A DNA stretch of 64,000 bases from Pseudomonas sp. PDM16. Its GTDB lineage: Bacteria > Pseudomonadota > Gammaproteobacteria > Pseudomonadales > Pseudomonadaceae. Each line of letters starts with the position of its first letter. Position 1 is the stretch's first letter. The stretch lies in the NCBI RefSeq assembly GCF_014851865.1, contig NZ_JACVAM010000002.1, positions 310,001 to 374,000 of the forward strand, given 5' to 3'. Made by a program: the position numbers and the translations under genes. Below are positions 36,946 through 46,542 of this stretch, piece after piece. Below the pieces are notes generated by a model that saw only the letters and a list, made by a program, of their open reading frames with translations, was not told the origin of the DNA and searched no databases.

Positions 36946-37980
36946 TCAGTTGTGCGCGTGCAGAGCTTCGTTGAGCTCGATCGCGGTCTTGTTGGTCTTG
37001 CACTCCACCGCGCCGGTCTGCGAGTTGCGGCGGAACAGCAGGTCCGGTTGGCCGGCCAGGTCGCGGGCCTTGAGCACCTTGACCAGGTTGTTCTGATCGT
37101 CGAGCAGGGACACCTTGGTACCGGCGGTGATGTACAGGCCTGACTCCACAGTGTTGCGGTCGCCCAGAGGGATGCCGATACCGGCGTTGGCGCCGATCAG
37201 GCAGCCTTCGCCGACACTGATGACGATGTTGCCGCCGCCGGACAGGGTGCCCATGGTCGAGCAGCCGCCGCCCAGATCGGAGCCCTTTCCGACGAACACA
37301 CCAGCGGAAACGCGGCCTTCGATCATGCCCGGGCCGGCGGTGCCGCCGTTGAAGTTGACGAAGCCTTCGTGCATCACGGTGGTGCCTTCACCGATGTAGG
37401 CGCCCAGGCGCACGCGGGCGCTGTCGGCGATGCGCACGCCGGCCGGCACCACGTAGTCGGTCATTTTCGGGAACTTGTCCACGGAGAACACTTCCAGCAG
37501 CTCACCCTTCAGGCGCGCTTCCAGCTGGCGCTCGGCCAGTTCGCCGAGGTCGACGGCGCCCTGGCTGGTCCAGGCCACGTTCGGCAGCAGTGGGAAGATG
37601 CCGGTCAGGTTCTGGTCGTGCGGTTTGGCCAGGCGGTGCGACAGCAGGTGCAACTTGAGGTAAGCCTCGGGGGTGGAAGTCAGCGCAGCGTCTTCTGCCA
37701 ACAGGGTGACGACCAGCGGACGGTGGCTTTCGGCCAGGCGGGTGAGCAGAGCGGCTTGGGTGGCATCGAGGGTCTTGAGGGCGTTAGCCAACTCGCCGGC
37801 CTGATTGGTGGTAATGGCAATAGCCTGGTTGCCGCCACTGTAGCCCAGCTTCTCGGCAACGGCAGCAACCAGCTCGGCGGCCGGGTTCAGCAGCGGTTGC
37901 GCATAGAAGACTTCCAGCCAGGCGCCCTGGCGGTTCTGGGTGCCGACGCCGAAGGCCAGGCTGTACAGGGATTGCGACAT
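36946..37980 (-). CDS. dapD: Tetrahydrodipicolinate N-succinyltransferase DapD
   Basis: Adds a succinyl group to tetrahydrodipicolinate with succinyl-CoA, feeding DapC and DapE. The 344-residue protein is the longer proteobacterial form. The C-terminal half is a left-handed beta-helix built of hexapeptides (VRLGAYIGEGTTVMHEGFVNFN, GSDLGGGCSTMGTLSGGG, LIGANAGIGIPLGD). The reverse-strand gene lies upstream of csdA but is separated by a hairpin. Homologous to PA3666. Confidence 0.95.
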   Translation of the reverse strand: MSQSLYSLAFGVGTQNRQGAWLEVFYAQPLLNPAAELVAAVAEKLGYSGGNQAIAITTNQAGELANALKTLDATQAALLTRLAESHRPLVVTLLAEDAALTSTPEAYLKLHLLSHRLAKPHDQNLTGIFPLLPNVAWTSQGAVDLGELAERQLEARLKGELLEVFSVDKFPKMTDYVVPAGVRIADSARVRLGAYIGEGTTVMHEGFVNFNGGTAGPGMIEGRVSAGVFVGKGSDLGGGCSTMGTLSGGGNIVISVGEGCLIGANAGIGIPLGDRNTVESGLYITAGTKVSLLDDQNNLVKVLKARDLAGQPDLLFRRNSQTGAVECKTNKTAIELNEALHAHN

Positions 37981-38130
37981 GCGGGGATTCCTTGTGGCAA
38001 GACGATAAAGAGGGGGCGGGGCCGGTCATGTGCCAGCCCGAACCGCAAACCGGATTGTGTGGTGCGCAGTTTACAACTGTCCGCGCGTAATCCCGAGCCC
38101 CAATCGCTGCCGGATGTCTCCGTCATGGTC

Positions 38131-38163
38131 AGTTGCCGTACGCATGTGCAGCGATCGGCAACT
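38131..38163. other. Hairpin downstream of the gene at 38175
   Basis: AGTTGCCG and CGGCAACT form perfect 8-bp arms around a 17-base loop, 12 bases past the stop of the reverse-strand gene. There is no T tract. It could be a weak terminator or an operator within the 194-base gap before dapD. Confidence 0.35.
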
Positions 38164-38174
38164 GCTAGGGCTCG

Positions 38175-38855
38175 TCAGGCTGCCTGTGTGAAGCGTACGG
38201 ACAGATAGTCCAGCGCTTCGCGCTGTGCGTCGTTCAGGTTGCCTTCGCGCTTCACCAGGCGGTTGGCCAGGCGCAATAGGAGCTGGCGGGCGTCGCCGGT
38301 CAGACGCTTGCCGAGCCGGCCGACCCAGGCGCGATAGGCCTGGGCACCGGCGCCGCGGATGGGCGTGAGGCGCTCGTCGAGGGCGTGGTCGGTGATACGC
38401 TCGTCACCGCTCAGGTGGCGGCATGTTTCGGCCAGGGTCGCGGTGATGTGCTCAACGCTGTGGCCGCCTGACTCCAGCAGGAACAGCAGCACTCGCAGGA
38501 TGTCGTGCTGTTCGTTCATCAGGCAATCGAGGGTGTAGTCCGGTGTGCCCATGTACAGATCGTGCAGGTGCTCGTAGACATCCTCGACTGGCCGACCGGT
38601 GCTCTCGTCAATACAGCTGCGGATGCGGTCGATGCGAAACTCGCGAACCGCGTTGCGTAAGTGGCAGTTGGCCAGGATGGTCGGACCGAAGGTCAGGTTG
38701 GCGAACATGCGGGTGTCGATCACCCGTTCGACCACGCTGCCGACCGTGTCTTCATAGCCGATGCGCAGCACGGCGACGGCGGGCATGCCGATCTGCCGCC
38801 ACACTTCGGGCATGTCGCCGTGACGCGTAGGGTCGTACTGGATGGAGGCGGACAT
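38175..38855 (-). CDS. Conserved protein of unknown function
   Basis: A 226-residue cytoplasmic protein, starting MSASIQYDPTRHGDMPEVW. It contains NAVREFRIDRIRSCIDESTGRPV, reminiscent of the core of WYL-like domains, then a helical second half (YTLDCLMNEQHDILRVLLFLLES, HITATLAETCRHLSGDERI, AYRAWVGRLGKRL) that might be TerB-like. I do not recognise a characterised family. It corresponds by position to PA3665 in P. aeruginosa. ATG chosen at 38855; the frame is open to 38891. Function unknown. Confidence 0.82.
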   Translation of the reverse strand: MSASIQYDPTRHGDMPEVWRQIGMPAVAVLRIGYEDTVGSVVERVIDTRMFANLTFGPTILANCHLRNAVREFRIDRIRSCIDESTGRPVEDVYEHLHDLYMGTPDYTLDCLMNEQHDILRVLLFLLESGGHSVEHITATLAETCRHLSGDERITDHALDERLTPIRGAGAQAYRAWVGRLGKRLTGDARQLLLRLANRLVKREGNLNDAQREALDYLSVRFTQAA

Positions 38856-38925
38856 GGGGCTCCCTCTCGCTGGTTGATCGGGAGGGAACACTATCGAGTT
38901 GCGTTTGGACCCCTATAGATCGAGA

Positions 38926-39297
38926 TCAATAAATCGTCTCGTGGGGGGGGTACTTGAATGCAGCTGCGTAGAGGTCCGGCTTGAAGCCGACCAGGGTCCT
39001 GTCACCCAGGTCCAGCACCGGGCGCTTGATCATCGAGGGTTGGGCCAGCATCAGTTCGATGGCCTTGTCCTGGTTCAGGTCGGCCTTCTGGGCATCCTCC
39101 AGCTTGCGGAAGGTGGTGCCAGCACGGTTCAGCACGGTTTCCCAGCCATGTTCGGCGCACCATTTCTGCAGGTTGGCGCGGTCGATGGCGGAGGTTTTGT
39201 AGTCGTGGAAGGCGTAGGCGATGCCCTGTTCATCGAGCCAGGTGCGGGCCTTCTTCATAGTGTCGCAGGCCTTGATGCCGTAGAGGGTGTAACTCAT
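38926..39297 (-). CDS. ArsC/Spx-family thioredoxin-fold protein
   Basis: A 123-residue protein, MSYTLYGIKACDTMKKARTW, with the single Cys11 in the CDTMKKA motif of the YffB/ArsC-like group, and a C-terminal PSMIKRPVLDLGDRTLVGFKPD, typical. Classical arsenate reductases need further cysteines and a neighbouring ars operon; neither is seen, so a role in arsenate resistance is not supported. Corresponds to PA3664. Cytoplasmic; reductant and substrate unknown. Confidence 0.9.
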   Translation of the reverse strand: MSYTLYGIKACDTMKKARTWLDEQGIAYAFHDYKTSAIDRANLQKWCAEHGWETVLNRAGTTFRKLEDAQKADLNQDKAIELMLAQPSMIKRPVLDLGDRTLVGFKPDLYAAAFKYPPHETIY

Positions 39298-39419
39298 TGA
39301 AATTCCTGGAGATAGTTGAAGTATTCAGTGGGCGGTGGGAGTGGGTGGAGGTGTTGGCGATCTTTTCACGATCTTTTCACGTCCGCCCCGTCATGGTGAA
39401 GCTGTGATGCTCTCCCCTG

Positions 39420-39439
39420 ACCCGGCCTACGCGCCGGGT
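39420..39439. terminator. Hairpin after dapC
   Basis: ACCCGGC and GCCGGGT pair around a 6-base loop; on the forward strand it is followed by TTCTTTT. It lies 16 bases past the dapC stop on the reverse strand. The orientation of the T tract fits forward-strand termination better, so its role for dapC is uncertain. Confidence 0.45.
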
Positions 39440-39455
39440 TTCTTTTGTCCGCTCG

Positions 39456-40649
39456 TCAGCCCTGAATGAAGTTGCGAATACGTTGTGCGGCTTCGATGCA
39501 CTCGGCCAGCGGAGCGACCAGAGCCAGGCGTACGCGGCCAGCGCCCGGATTCTCGCCATTCACTTCACGCGACAGGTACGAGCCCGGCACCACGGTGACG
39601 TGCTCGCGGGCGAACAGCTCGCGGGTGAAGGCGGTGTCGTCGCCCGGCGTCTTGGCCCAGAGGTAGAAGCTGCCGTCCGGGCGCTGCACGTCCAGCACCG
39701 GCTGCAGGATATCCAGCACGGCGTCGTACTTGGCACGGTACTGGTCGCGGTTGGCGCGTACGTGGGCCTCGTCCTGCCAGGCGGCGACGCTGGCCAGCTG
39801 GGTTTGCACCGGCATGGCGCAGCCGTGGTAGGTGCGATAGAGCAGGAAGGCCTTGAGGATATCGGCGTCGCCGGCGACGAAGCCGGAGCGCAGGCCCGGC
39901 AGGTTGGAACGCTTGGACAGGCTGTGGAACACCACGCAGCGTTTGAAGTCGCTACGGCCCAGCTCGGCGCAGGCGGTCAGCAGGCCCGGTGGCGGATTCT
40001 CTTCATCGAAGTACAGCTCGCTGTAGCACTCGTCGGCAGCGATCACGAAGTCGTGCTCATCGGCCAGGGCGATCAGCTTCTTCAACTGCTCCATCGGCAC
40101 CAGCGCGCCGGTGGGGTTGCCTGGCGAGCAGAGGAAGAGGATCTGGCAGCGCTGCCAGACGTCGGCCGGCACGGCGTCGAAGTCCGGGTTGAGGCCGTTT
40201 TCTTCCAGGCATGGCAGGTAGTGCGGCTCGGCGCCGGCCAGCAGGGCCGCGCCCTCGTAGATCTGATAGAACGGATTGGGGCTGACCACCAGGCCCTTGG
40301 CTTCGCGGTTCACTACCGTCTGGGTGAAGGCGAACAGCGCCTCGCGGGTGCCGTTGACCGGCAGCACGTGGCGGGCGGCGTCCAGCCAGCCGGTCGGCAC
40401 GCCGAAGCGGCGTTCGCACCAGGCGGCGATGGCCTCGCGCAGGGCCGGGATGCCCAGTGTGGTGGGGTAGACAGCCAGCTGGTCGAGATTGTCCGCCAAG
40501 GCCTTGGCCACGAAGTCCGGTGACTTGTGCTTGGGCTCGCCGATGGACAGGGCAATCGGGCGTCTGTCCGTGGGCGGGGTGGCGCCGGCGAGCAGGGCGC
40601 GCAGTTTCTCGAAGGGGTAGGGCTGCAGCTGGTTCAGGGCGTGGTTCAT
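39456..40649 (-). CDS. dapC: Succinyldiaminopimelate transaminase DapC
   Basis: PLP aminotransferase converting N-succinyl-2-amino-6-ketopimelate to N-succinyl-diaminopimelate. From the ATG at 40649 the protein has 397 residues and is a fold-type I aspartate-aminotransferase relative: SIGEPKHKSP, CSPGNPTGALV, AADECYSELYF, and the PLP lysine in HSLSKRSNLPGLRSG. Together with dapD at 36946 and dapE at 27196 it completes the succinylase branch within this window. Corresponds to PA3659. Confidence 0.94.
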   Translation of the reverse strand: MNHALNQLQPYPFEKLRALLAGATPPTDRRPIALSIGEPKHKSPDFVAKALADNLDQLAVYPTTLGIPALREAIAAWCERRFGVPTGWLDAARHVLPVNGTREALFAFTQTVVNREAKGLVVSPNPFYQIYEGAALLAGAEPHYLPCLEENGLNPDFDAVPADVWQRCQILFLCSPGNPTGALVPMEQLKKLIALADEHDFVIAADECYSELYFDEENPPPGLLTACAELGRSDFKRCVVFHSLSKRSNLPGLRSGFVAGDADILKAFLLYRTYHGCAMPVQTQLASVAAWQDEAHVRANRDQYRAKYDAVLDILQPVLDVQRPDGSFYLWAKTPGDDTAFTRELFAREHVTVVPGSYLSREVNGENPGAGRVRLALVAPLAECIEAAQRIRNFIQG

Positions 40650-40746
40650 GGATGTTCGTAACAGCATGGCAATTGAGGGGGGCGACACTAGCATGGATGA
40701 AGGGGGCGGAAAAATTCCAAGAGTCCTTCGATGAGAGCCGCTCCGC

Positions 40747-40773
40747 TCTCAAGTCCGTGACCGGCGGGTCGAT
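40747..40773 (+). promoter_or_regulatory. Sigma-28 (FliA) promoter for the chemoreceptor gene
   Basis: TCAAG (40747-40751) followed after 14 bp by GTCGATAA (40766-40773) matches the pseudomonad FliA pattern TCAAG-N14-GCCGATAA except for one base. It lies 45 bases upstream of the chemoreceptor ATG, the expected target of flagellar sigma factor. Confidence 0.65.
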
Positions 40774-40818
40774 AAGCTCGTCGAGTTCACCTTCCTGCCT
40801 AATTGCATGAGAGTTCCG

Positions 40819-42711
40819 ATGAGCACCTTGAAATTCAGTCATAAGATCATGCTGGCGGCAGCATTGGTGGTGGTGGCTGCCTTTGCGTCCTTCGCGCTGT
40901 ACAACGACTACCTGCAGCGCCATGCCATCCAGAACAATCTGACCAATTACCTGCGCGACATGGGCGGTGTTTCGGCCGGCAATATCCAGCACTGGTTGGG
41001 GGGGCGCATCCAACTTCTCGAGAACCTCGCCGAATCGGTGCAGGACAGCGAGGAGCCAGAGGCCCTGAAGAGAGTGCTGCAGCACCGCAGCATCGCCTCG
41101 TCCTTCCTCTATGCCTACTTCGGTCAGGCCGACGGCACCTATACCCAGTTTCCAGGCAGCGAACTGCCGGCCGGCTATGATCCGCGCCAACGGCCTTGGT
41201 ACAAGGTCGCCCAGGGCAGCAGCGGTGCGGGGTTGACTGACCCCTATCAGGCGGCCGATCCGCGCGACGGCTTGCTGATCACGGTGACCTATCCGGTCAA
41301 GCGCAACGGTGCGTTGCAGGGCGTGGTCGGCGGCGACCTGAAGCTTGAGACCGTGGATCGGATCCTCAATGCCATCGATCTTGGCGGCCTGGGCTATGCC
41401 TTCCTGGTCGACCAGAAAGGCACGGTGCTCGTTCATTCCGATCGGCAGCAGGTGCTCAAGCCGCTGGCTGAGCTGTACCCCGAGGGGGCTCCCTCGCTCG
41501 ATGGCGATCTACAGGAGGTCGTTGCGGCTGATGGTAGCGCCCGCATCGTTACCTTTGTTCCGGTGCGCGAGCTTCCGGGGGTCACCTGGTACGTTGGTCT
41601 TTCGGTGGACCGCGACAAGGCTTATGCCGCATTGCGGGAATTCCGGATCTCGGCACTGATGGTCACGGTAGGCGGAGTCGTGGCGATCCTGGTGCTGCTT
41701 GGCCTGCTGATCCGTATGCTGCTGGAGCCGCTCCATCTGATGACTCGTGCGATGGGGGATATCGCCGAGGGCGAGGGCGACCTGACACGCCGCCTCAAGA
41801 TCGACAGCCAGGACGAGTTCGGTGTGCTGGCAGGGGCCTTCAATCGCTTCGTGGAGCGAATCCACGAGTCCATTCGTGAGGTCTCGTCCGCGACCTCCGA
41901 GGTGCATCGGCGGGTCCGCACGGTAGTGGATGCCTCCAATGCCTCGATGAAGAATTCGAGCGAGCAGGCCAGTCGCACCGATAGCGTGGCCGCGGCCATC
42001 AACGAACTCGGCGCCGCCGCCCAGGAAATCGCGCGCAATGCCGCCGACGCGTCAGTGCAGGCGAGCGATGCCAGGCAGGGGGCGGAAGATAGCCAGCAGA
42101 TGGTCGAGCGGACGCTGGGGGCGATGAGCGACCTGTCGTCCAAGATCGAGGTGGCGGGGCAGCACATCGAGGCCCTGAGTCAGAAGAGCGACGACATCGG
42201 CCAGATACTGGATGTGATCAAGGGAATCTCCGAGCAGACCAACCTGCTGGCGCTCAACGCCGCCATCGAGGCGGCGCGTGCGGGTGAGGCCGGTCGGGGC
42301 TTCGCGGTGGTGGCGGACGAGGTGCGCAACCTGGCTCAGCGGACCCAGAGCTCGGCGCAGGAAATCCAGCAGATGATCGAACAGCTGCAGTCGGGTGCGC
42401 GCGAGGCGGTGAACACCATGCAGGAAAGCAGGAGGTTCAGCGACGACAGCGTGCGTATCGGTCGCCAGGCGGGTGAGAACCTGCAGACGGTCACTCGTCG
42501 AATCGGTGACATCGATGGCATGAACCAGTCGGTGGCCACTGCTACCGAGGAGCAGACCTCGGTGGTCGAGAACCTGAACATGGACATCACCGAGATCAAT
42601 GTGCTGAACCAGGACGGTGTGCGTAACCTGGAGGCGAGCCTGCAGGCCTGTACCGAGCTGGAGCAGCAGGCCGGCCGGCTCAAGCAGTTGGTGGACAGCT
42701 TCCGGACCTGA
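40819..42711 (+). CDS. Methyl-accepting chemotaxis protein with a dCache ligand domain
   Basis: A 630-residue chemoreceptor: N-terminal helix (about 9-29), a periplasmic double-Cache domain (about 35-275) with the amine-ligand pattern RQRPWYKVA then [10 protein letters not shown], a second helix (about 280-302), HAMP ([25 protein letters not shown]) and a long signalling coiled coil with the hairpin tip [19 protein letters not shown]. The RxxWY...Y...D pattern suggests amino-acid or amine binding, as in PctA-type receptors, but the ligand is inferred. ATG at 40819 has GAGAG nearby; 40807 is in frame. Confidence 0.92.
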   Translation: MSTLKFSHKIMLAAALVVVAAFASFALYNDYLQRHAIQNNLTNYLRDMGGVSAGNIQHWLGGRIQLLENLAESVQDSEEPEALKRVLQHRSIASSFLYAYFGQADGTYTQFPGSELPAGYDPRQRPWYKVAQGSSGAGLTDPYQAADPRDGLLITVTYPVKRNGALQGVVGGDLKLETVDRILNAIDLGGLGYAFLVDQKGTVLVHSDRQQVLKPLAELYPEGAPSLDGDLQEVVAADGSARIVTFVPVRELPGVTWYVGLSVDRDKAYAALREFRISALMVTVGGVVAILVLLGLLIRMLLEPLHLMTRAMGDIAEGEGDLTRRLKIDSQDEFGVLAGAFNRFVERIHESIREVSSATSEVHRRVRTVVDASNASMKNSSEQASRTDSVAAAINELGAAAQEIARNAADASVQASDARQGAEDSQQMVERTLGAMSDLSSKIEVAGQHIEALSQKSDDIGQILDVIKGISEQTNLLALNAAIEAARAGEAGRGFAVVADEVRNLAQRTQSSAQEIQQMIEQLQSGAREAVNTMQESRRFSDDSVRIGRQAGENLQTVTRRIGDIDGMNQSVATATEEQTSVVENLNMDITEINVLNQDGVRNLEASLQACTELEQQAGRLKQLVDSFRT

Positions 42712-42718
42712 GTTTCGC

Positions 42719-42738
42719 AGGGGCTATGTTAGGCCCCT
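42719..42738. terminator. Weak hairpin between chemoreceptor and glnD
   Basis: AGGGGC and GCCCCT pair around an 8-base loop in the 33-base gap between the convergent genes. T content after it is modest, so terminator strength is uncertain. Confidence 0.4.
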
Positions 42739-42744
42739 TCCTGG

Positions 42745-45447
42745 CTAGATGCTGATCTGCAACGGGATGCTGTCACCGGCTCCGGTCGGTGATAGCTGGG
42801 TGGCAATGGCTTCCTGAAGCTGCGCACACAGCTCGGGATCCGAGAGCGGCTGGTTGTTAGCGTCGGTGACGAAGAATACGTCCTCCACGCGCTCGCCCAG
42901 GGTGGCGATCTTGGCGTTCTGTAGCGAGAGGTCGAAGTCCAGGAATATCTTGCCGATCCGTGCCAGGAGGCCTGGGCGGTCCGGCGCGGTGATTTCCAGC
43001 ACGGTGACCGGGCGCTGGGCATCATTGTGTATGGTGACCTGCGGAGCGAAGGCAAAGTGCTTGAGCTGGCGTGGCACCCGGCGCTGGATGATGGCCGGGT
43101 ACTCGTCCGGATTACGCAGGGTCTCCACCAGACCGTCACGAATCTGCTTGATGCGCGCCGGGTTGTCACCGATGCGGCCGCCGTCGGCATCCAGGACGAT
43201 GTAGGTGTCCAGAGTGAACTGGCTGGTGGAGGTGATCACGCGGGCGTCATGGATGTTCAGGTTGAGCTGGTCCATGGCCGCCACGGTCACGGCGAAGAAG
43301 TCGTGCTGATCCGGGGCGTAGATGAATATCTGGGTGGCGCCCTCGAACTCGCGCTGGGCGGTCTCCTTAATCAGCACCAGCGGGTCTTTGCCGGCTGGGT
43401 GCTGGAGGATGGCCTCGGTGTGCCAGGCCACGTCGGCAGCGGTATGGCGCAGGAAGTAGTCGTCGCCGAGCTGACTCCACAGCTGCTCGGCGTCGTCCTG
43501 GTCGATGCCGCCGCGCACCAGGATGTCGATGGCCGCAGTCTGGGTCTGGCGGATCTGCTCCTCGCGGTCTAGCGGGTTCTCCAGGCCGCGGCGCAGGGCG
43601 CGTTTGGTCTCGGTATACAGCTGGCGCAGCAGACTGGCGCGCCATGAGTTCCATAGGCTGGGGTTGGTGGCGTTGATATCGGCCACGGTCAGCACGTAGA
43701 GGTAGTCGAGGCGAGTCTGGTCGCCGACCAGTTGGGCGAAATCGAAGATCACCTGCGGGTCGGACAGGTCCTTGCGCTGGGCCGTGGTCGACATCACTAG
43801 GTGGTTCTGCACCAGCCAGACGATCAGGCGGCTATCCCACAGCGGCAGTTGGTGGCGCGCGCAGAAGGCTTCGGCATCTACTGCGCCGAGCTCGGAGTGA
43901 TCGCCGCCACGGCCCTTGCCGATGTCGTGGTAGAGGCCGGCGAGGTAGATCAGTTCGGGCTTGGGCAGCTTGTCGATGACCTTGCTGGCCAGCGGGAACT
44001 TCTCCGCCAGCTCCGGCCACTTCAGCTTGCGAAGGTGCTTGATCAGGTTGAGGGTGTGCGCATCCACCGTATAGATGTGGAACAGGTCGTGCTGCATCTG
44101 CCCGACTATGTGGCCGAACTCCGGCAGGTAGCGGCCAAGGATGCCATAGCGGTTCATCCGTCGCAGGTTGCGGTGGATGCCCTGGGGTGACTTGAACAGC
44201 TCGATGAACAGGCTGGTGTTGCGGATGTCGCGACGGAACTCGTCATCGATCAAGTGGCGGCTGTCGCGCAGCAGACGAATGGTGTCGGCGCGCACGCCCT
44301 TGAGCTCGGGATGCTGGGCCAGCAGCACGAAGACTTCGAGGATGGCGAAGGGGGTGCGCCTGAAGACGTTGGGGTGAGCGACCTCGATGTAGCCGTCGCG
44401 CACCTGGAAACGACTGTTCAGCGGCTGGGTCTGGCCGCTTTCACCTTCGCGCAGCAGCACGTCCTCGAAGTGCTGGTTGATCAGGTCGCTCAGCTCGGCG
44501 ACACCCATCACCACTCGGTAGTACTTCTGCATGAAGCGTTCGATGGCCAGCTTGCCGCTGCCATCCTCGAAGCCGAGCAGGGCGGCGATCTTGCGCTGAT
44601 GATCGAACAGCAGGCGGTCTTCGGCGCGGCCGGCGAGCATGTGCAGGGCGTAGCGCACCCTCCACAGGAACTCCTGGGCTGCGGCCAGCATGCTGTACTC
44701 GCTGTCGACCAGGAAGCCCTGCTGCACCAGGGAGTGCAGGTTGAGGCTGCCGAACTGGCGGCGGGCGACCCAGAGGATGGTCTGGATGTCGCGCAGGCCG
44801 CCGGGAGAGCCCTTCACATTGGGCTCCAGATTGTATTCGGTGTCGTTGTACTTGGCGTGGCGCGCCTTGGCTTCCTTGCGCTTGGCCAGGAAGAAGTGCT
44901 TGCTCGGCCACATCTGCGAGGTGCTGGTGACTTCCTGCATGCGCTGGCGCAGGTGCTCGGGGCCGGCAATGGTGCGGCTTTCCATCAGGTTGGTGACCAC
45001 CGTCAGGTCGGCACGGGCCTCTTCGGCGCATTCGGAGACTGAGCGCACGCTCTGACCGACTTCCAGGCCGATGTCCCAGAGCAGTGTGAGGAAGCCCTCG
45101 ATGGCGTCGCGGAAGACCTCGTGGTCGGCGCTGTCGAGCAGGATCAGCAGGTCGATGTCGGAGTAAGGGTGCAGCTCGCCGCGGCCGTAGCCGCCGACAG
45201 CCAGCAGGGCGATGTCGGCATCTTCGCTCCAGGCGAAGCGTTTCCAGGCCTCTAGCAGTATCTGGTCGACGAACCAGGCGCGGTCCTCGACCAGGCGGCG
45301 GATGTCGCGGCCCTCGCGGAAACGTGTGTCGAGCACTTCGCGCGCATGCTTGATAGCCTTCTTGAAGGCCGCGATGGGGCTGGACTTGAGCGCCAGTTCC
45401 GCTTGGAACTGGCCGCGATCAAACAACTCCGGGTCCATCTGCGGCAT
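42745..45447 (-). CDS. glnD: Bifunctional uridylyltransferase/uridylyl-removing enzyme GlnD
   Basis: The nitrogen sensor that adds and removes UMP on the PII proteins in response to glutamine. The 900-residue protein has the nucleotidyltransferase motif [17 protein letters not shown] (about 86-102), a GlnD linker, an HD hydrolase domain with [15 protein letters not shown] (about 470-485) and two C-terminal ACT domains (about 708-790 and 815-890; [13 protein letters not shown] in the second). All domains are intact and length is normal. It follows map with a 31-base gap. Confidence 0.97.
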   Translation of the reverse strand: MPQMDPELFDRGQFQAELALKSSPIAAFKKAIKHAREVLDTRFREGRDIRRLVEDRAWFVDQILLEAWKRFAWSEDADIALLAVGGYGRGELHPYSDIDLLILLDSADHEVFRDAIEGFLTLLWDIGLEVGQSVRSVSECAEEARADLTVVTNLMESRTIAGPEHLRQRMQEVTSTSQMWPSKHFFLAKRKEAKARHAKYNDTEYNLEPNVKGSPGGLRDIQTILWVARRQFGSLNLHSLVQQGFLVDSEYSMLAAAQEFLWRVRYALHMLAGRAEDRLLFDHQRKIAALLGFEDGSGKLAIERFMQKYYRVVMGVAELSDLINQHFEDVLLREGESGQTQPLNSRFQVRDGYIEVAHPNVFRRTPFAILEVFVLLAQHPELKGVRADTIRLLRDSRHLIDDEFRRDIRNTSLFIELFKSPQGIHRNLRRMNRYGILGRYLPEFGHIVGQMQHDLFHIYTVDAHTLNLIKHLRKLKWPELAEKFPLASKVIDKLPKPELIYLAGLYHDIGKGRGGDHSELGAVDAEAFCARHQLPLWDSRLIVWLVQNHLVMSTTAQRKDLSDPQVIFDFAQLVGDQTRLDYLYVLTVADINATNPSLWNSWRASLLRQLYTETKRALRRGLENPLDREEQIRQTQTAAIDILVRGGIDQDDAEQLWSQLGDDYFLRHTAADVAWHTEAILQHPAGKDPLVLIKETAQREFEGATQIFIYAPDQHDFFAVTVAAMDQLNLNIHDARVITSTSQFTLDTYIVLDADGGRIGDNPARIKQIRDGLVETLRNPDEYPAIIQRRVPRQLKHFAFAPQVTIHNDAQRPVTVLEITAPDRPGLLARIGKIFLDFDLSLQNAKIATLGERVEDVFFVTDANNQPLSDPELCAQLQEAIATQLSPTGAGDSIPLQISI

Positions 45448-45478
45448 GCGTGCCTACCTTCTATCTATATGTGTGGGC

Positions 45479-46279
45479 TCAGGCCGAGGTACGCGGCAAG
45501 GTGTCGTCGCTGCGCAGAGTGAGGATTTCGTAGCCGTCGGCCGTGACCAGCACGGTGTGCTCCCACTGTGCGGAGAGCTTGCGATCCTTGGTGATGGCGG
45601 TCCAGCCATCGCCAAGCAGGCGGGTTTCCGGGCGGCCCTGGTTGATCATCGGCTCGATGGTGAAGGTCATGCCTTCCTTGAGCTCGACGCCAGTGCCGGC
45701 ACGGCCGTAGTGCAGGACCTGCGGCTCCTCATGGAATACAGCGCCGATACCGTGGCCGCAGTATTCGCGTACCACGGAGAAGCCCTGCTTCTCGGCGTGC
45801 TTCTGGATTACCTCGCCGATATCGCCCAGGCGTGCGCCCGGCTTGACCAGCTGGATGCCCTTGTACATGCATTCCTGGGTGACCTGCGCCAGGCGCTGTG
45901 CCCACTCGGGCACCTTGCCGACCATGAACATCTTGCTGGTGTCGCCGTGGTAGCCGTCTTTGATCACGGTGACGTCGATGTTCAGCACATCGCCATCCTT
46001 CAGCGGCTTGTCATTGGGGATGCCGTGGCAGACCACGTGGTTGATCGAGGTGCAGACTGACTTGGGGAAGCCGGGACGGCCTGGCGCGGCGCCGTAGTTG
46101 AGCGGGGCGGGAATGGCCTTCTGCACATTGACGATGTGGTCGTGGCAGATGCGGTCGATTTCCTCGGTGGTGACGCCCGGCTTGACATGCTCGCCGATCA
46201 TTTCCAGCACTTCGGCGGCCAGGCGGCCGGCCACGCGCATCTTTTCGATCTCTTCGGGCGTCTTGATGGTCACGGTCAT
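45479..46279 (-). CDS. map: Methionine aminopeptidase, type I
   Basis: Removes the initiator methionine from nascent proteins. The 266-residue protein has the five dinuclear-metal ligands in VCHGIPN (His), LNIDVTVIKDGYHGDTS (two Asp), GHGIG (His), FTIEPMI (Glu) and WEHTVLV (Glu), and is of the short type Ia. It is divergent from rpsB, which is the usual arrangement, and leads into glnD. Confidence 0.97.
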   Translation of the reverse strand: MTVTIKTPEEIEKMRVAGRLAAEVLEMIGEHVKPGVTTEEIDRICHDHIVNVQKAIPAPLNYGAAPGRPGFPKSVCTSINHVVCHGIPNDKPLKDGDVLNIDVTVIKDGYHGDTSKMFMVGKVPEWAQRLAQVTQECMYKGIQLVKPGARLGDIGEVIQKHAEKQGFSVVREYCGHGIGAVFHEEPQVLHYGRAGTGVELKEGMTFTIEPMINQGRPETRLLGDGWTAITKDRKLSAQWEHTVLVTADGYEILTLRSDDTLPRTSA

Positions 46280-46406
46280 GCGTTATCTCTCGGCGCCGCG
46301 CGGCGCTAGGCAAATCAGGGAAGTCAGCGATTCTAACAAATAAAGCCGCCTGGCGGCGGGACGGCGGCAAAGTGGGCTTTGGCTAGCCTGTGTCTGGTTT
46401 CTGTGG

Positions 46407-46412
46407 TATAAA
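46407..46412 (+). promoter_or_regulatory. Minus-10 element of the rpsB promoter
   Basis: TATAAA at 46407-46412 in a T/G-rich context, without a good -35 element at standard spacing (TTGGCT is 22 bp away). Transcription from about 46420 would give an untranslated leader of about 125 bases. Confidence 0.5.
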
Positions 46413-46542
46413 ACGCGCCGCTTTACGGGCAGTGGGCCCGCAGAGCTTAACCCGCACACGTATCGACACGATTTCCTGGGTGCCCGCAAGGGTTGGAGAT
46501 TGGGATGCGTGGAGGCCTAACCCGACTTATCAAGGAACTATC
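46413..46542 (+). ncRNA. rpsB 5' leader, probable S2-responsive element
   Basis: The 130-base leader before rpsB contains GC-rich potential helices (GGGCAGTGGGCCC, GGGTGCCCGCAAGGG) and ends with AAGGAAC before the ATG. In gamma-proteobacteria ribosomal protein S2 represses rpsB-tsf translation by binding a conserved leader structure; the position, length and structure potential fit this. The fold itself was not computed. Confidence 0.5.

Noticed and set aside
38926..39297. Possible arsenate reductase and arsenic resistance locus.
   Set aside because: Only one cysteine and no arsB/arsR/arsH nearby; the protein belongs to the wider ArsC/Spx-like group.
46390..46542. N-terminal extension of rpsB in the open frame.
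   Set aside because: S2 always begins near [10 protein letters not shown]; the upstream part is the mRNA leader.
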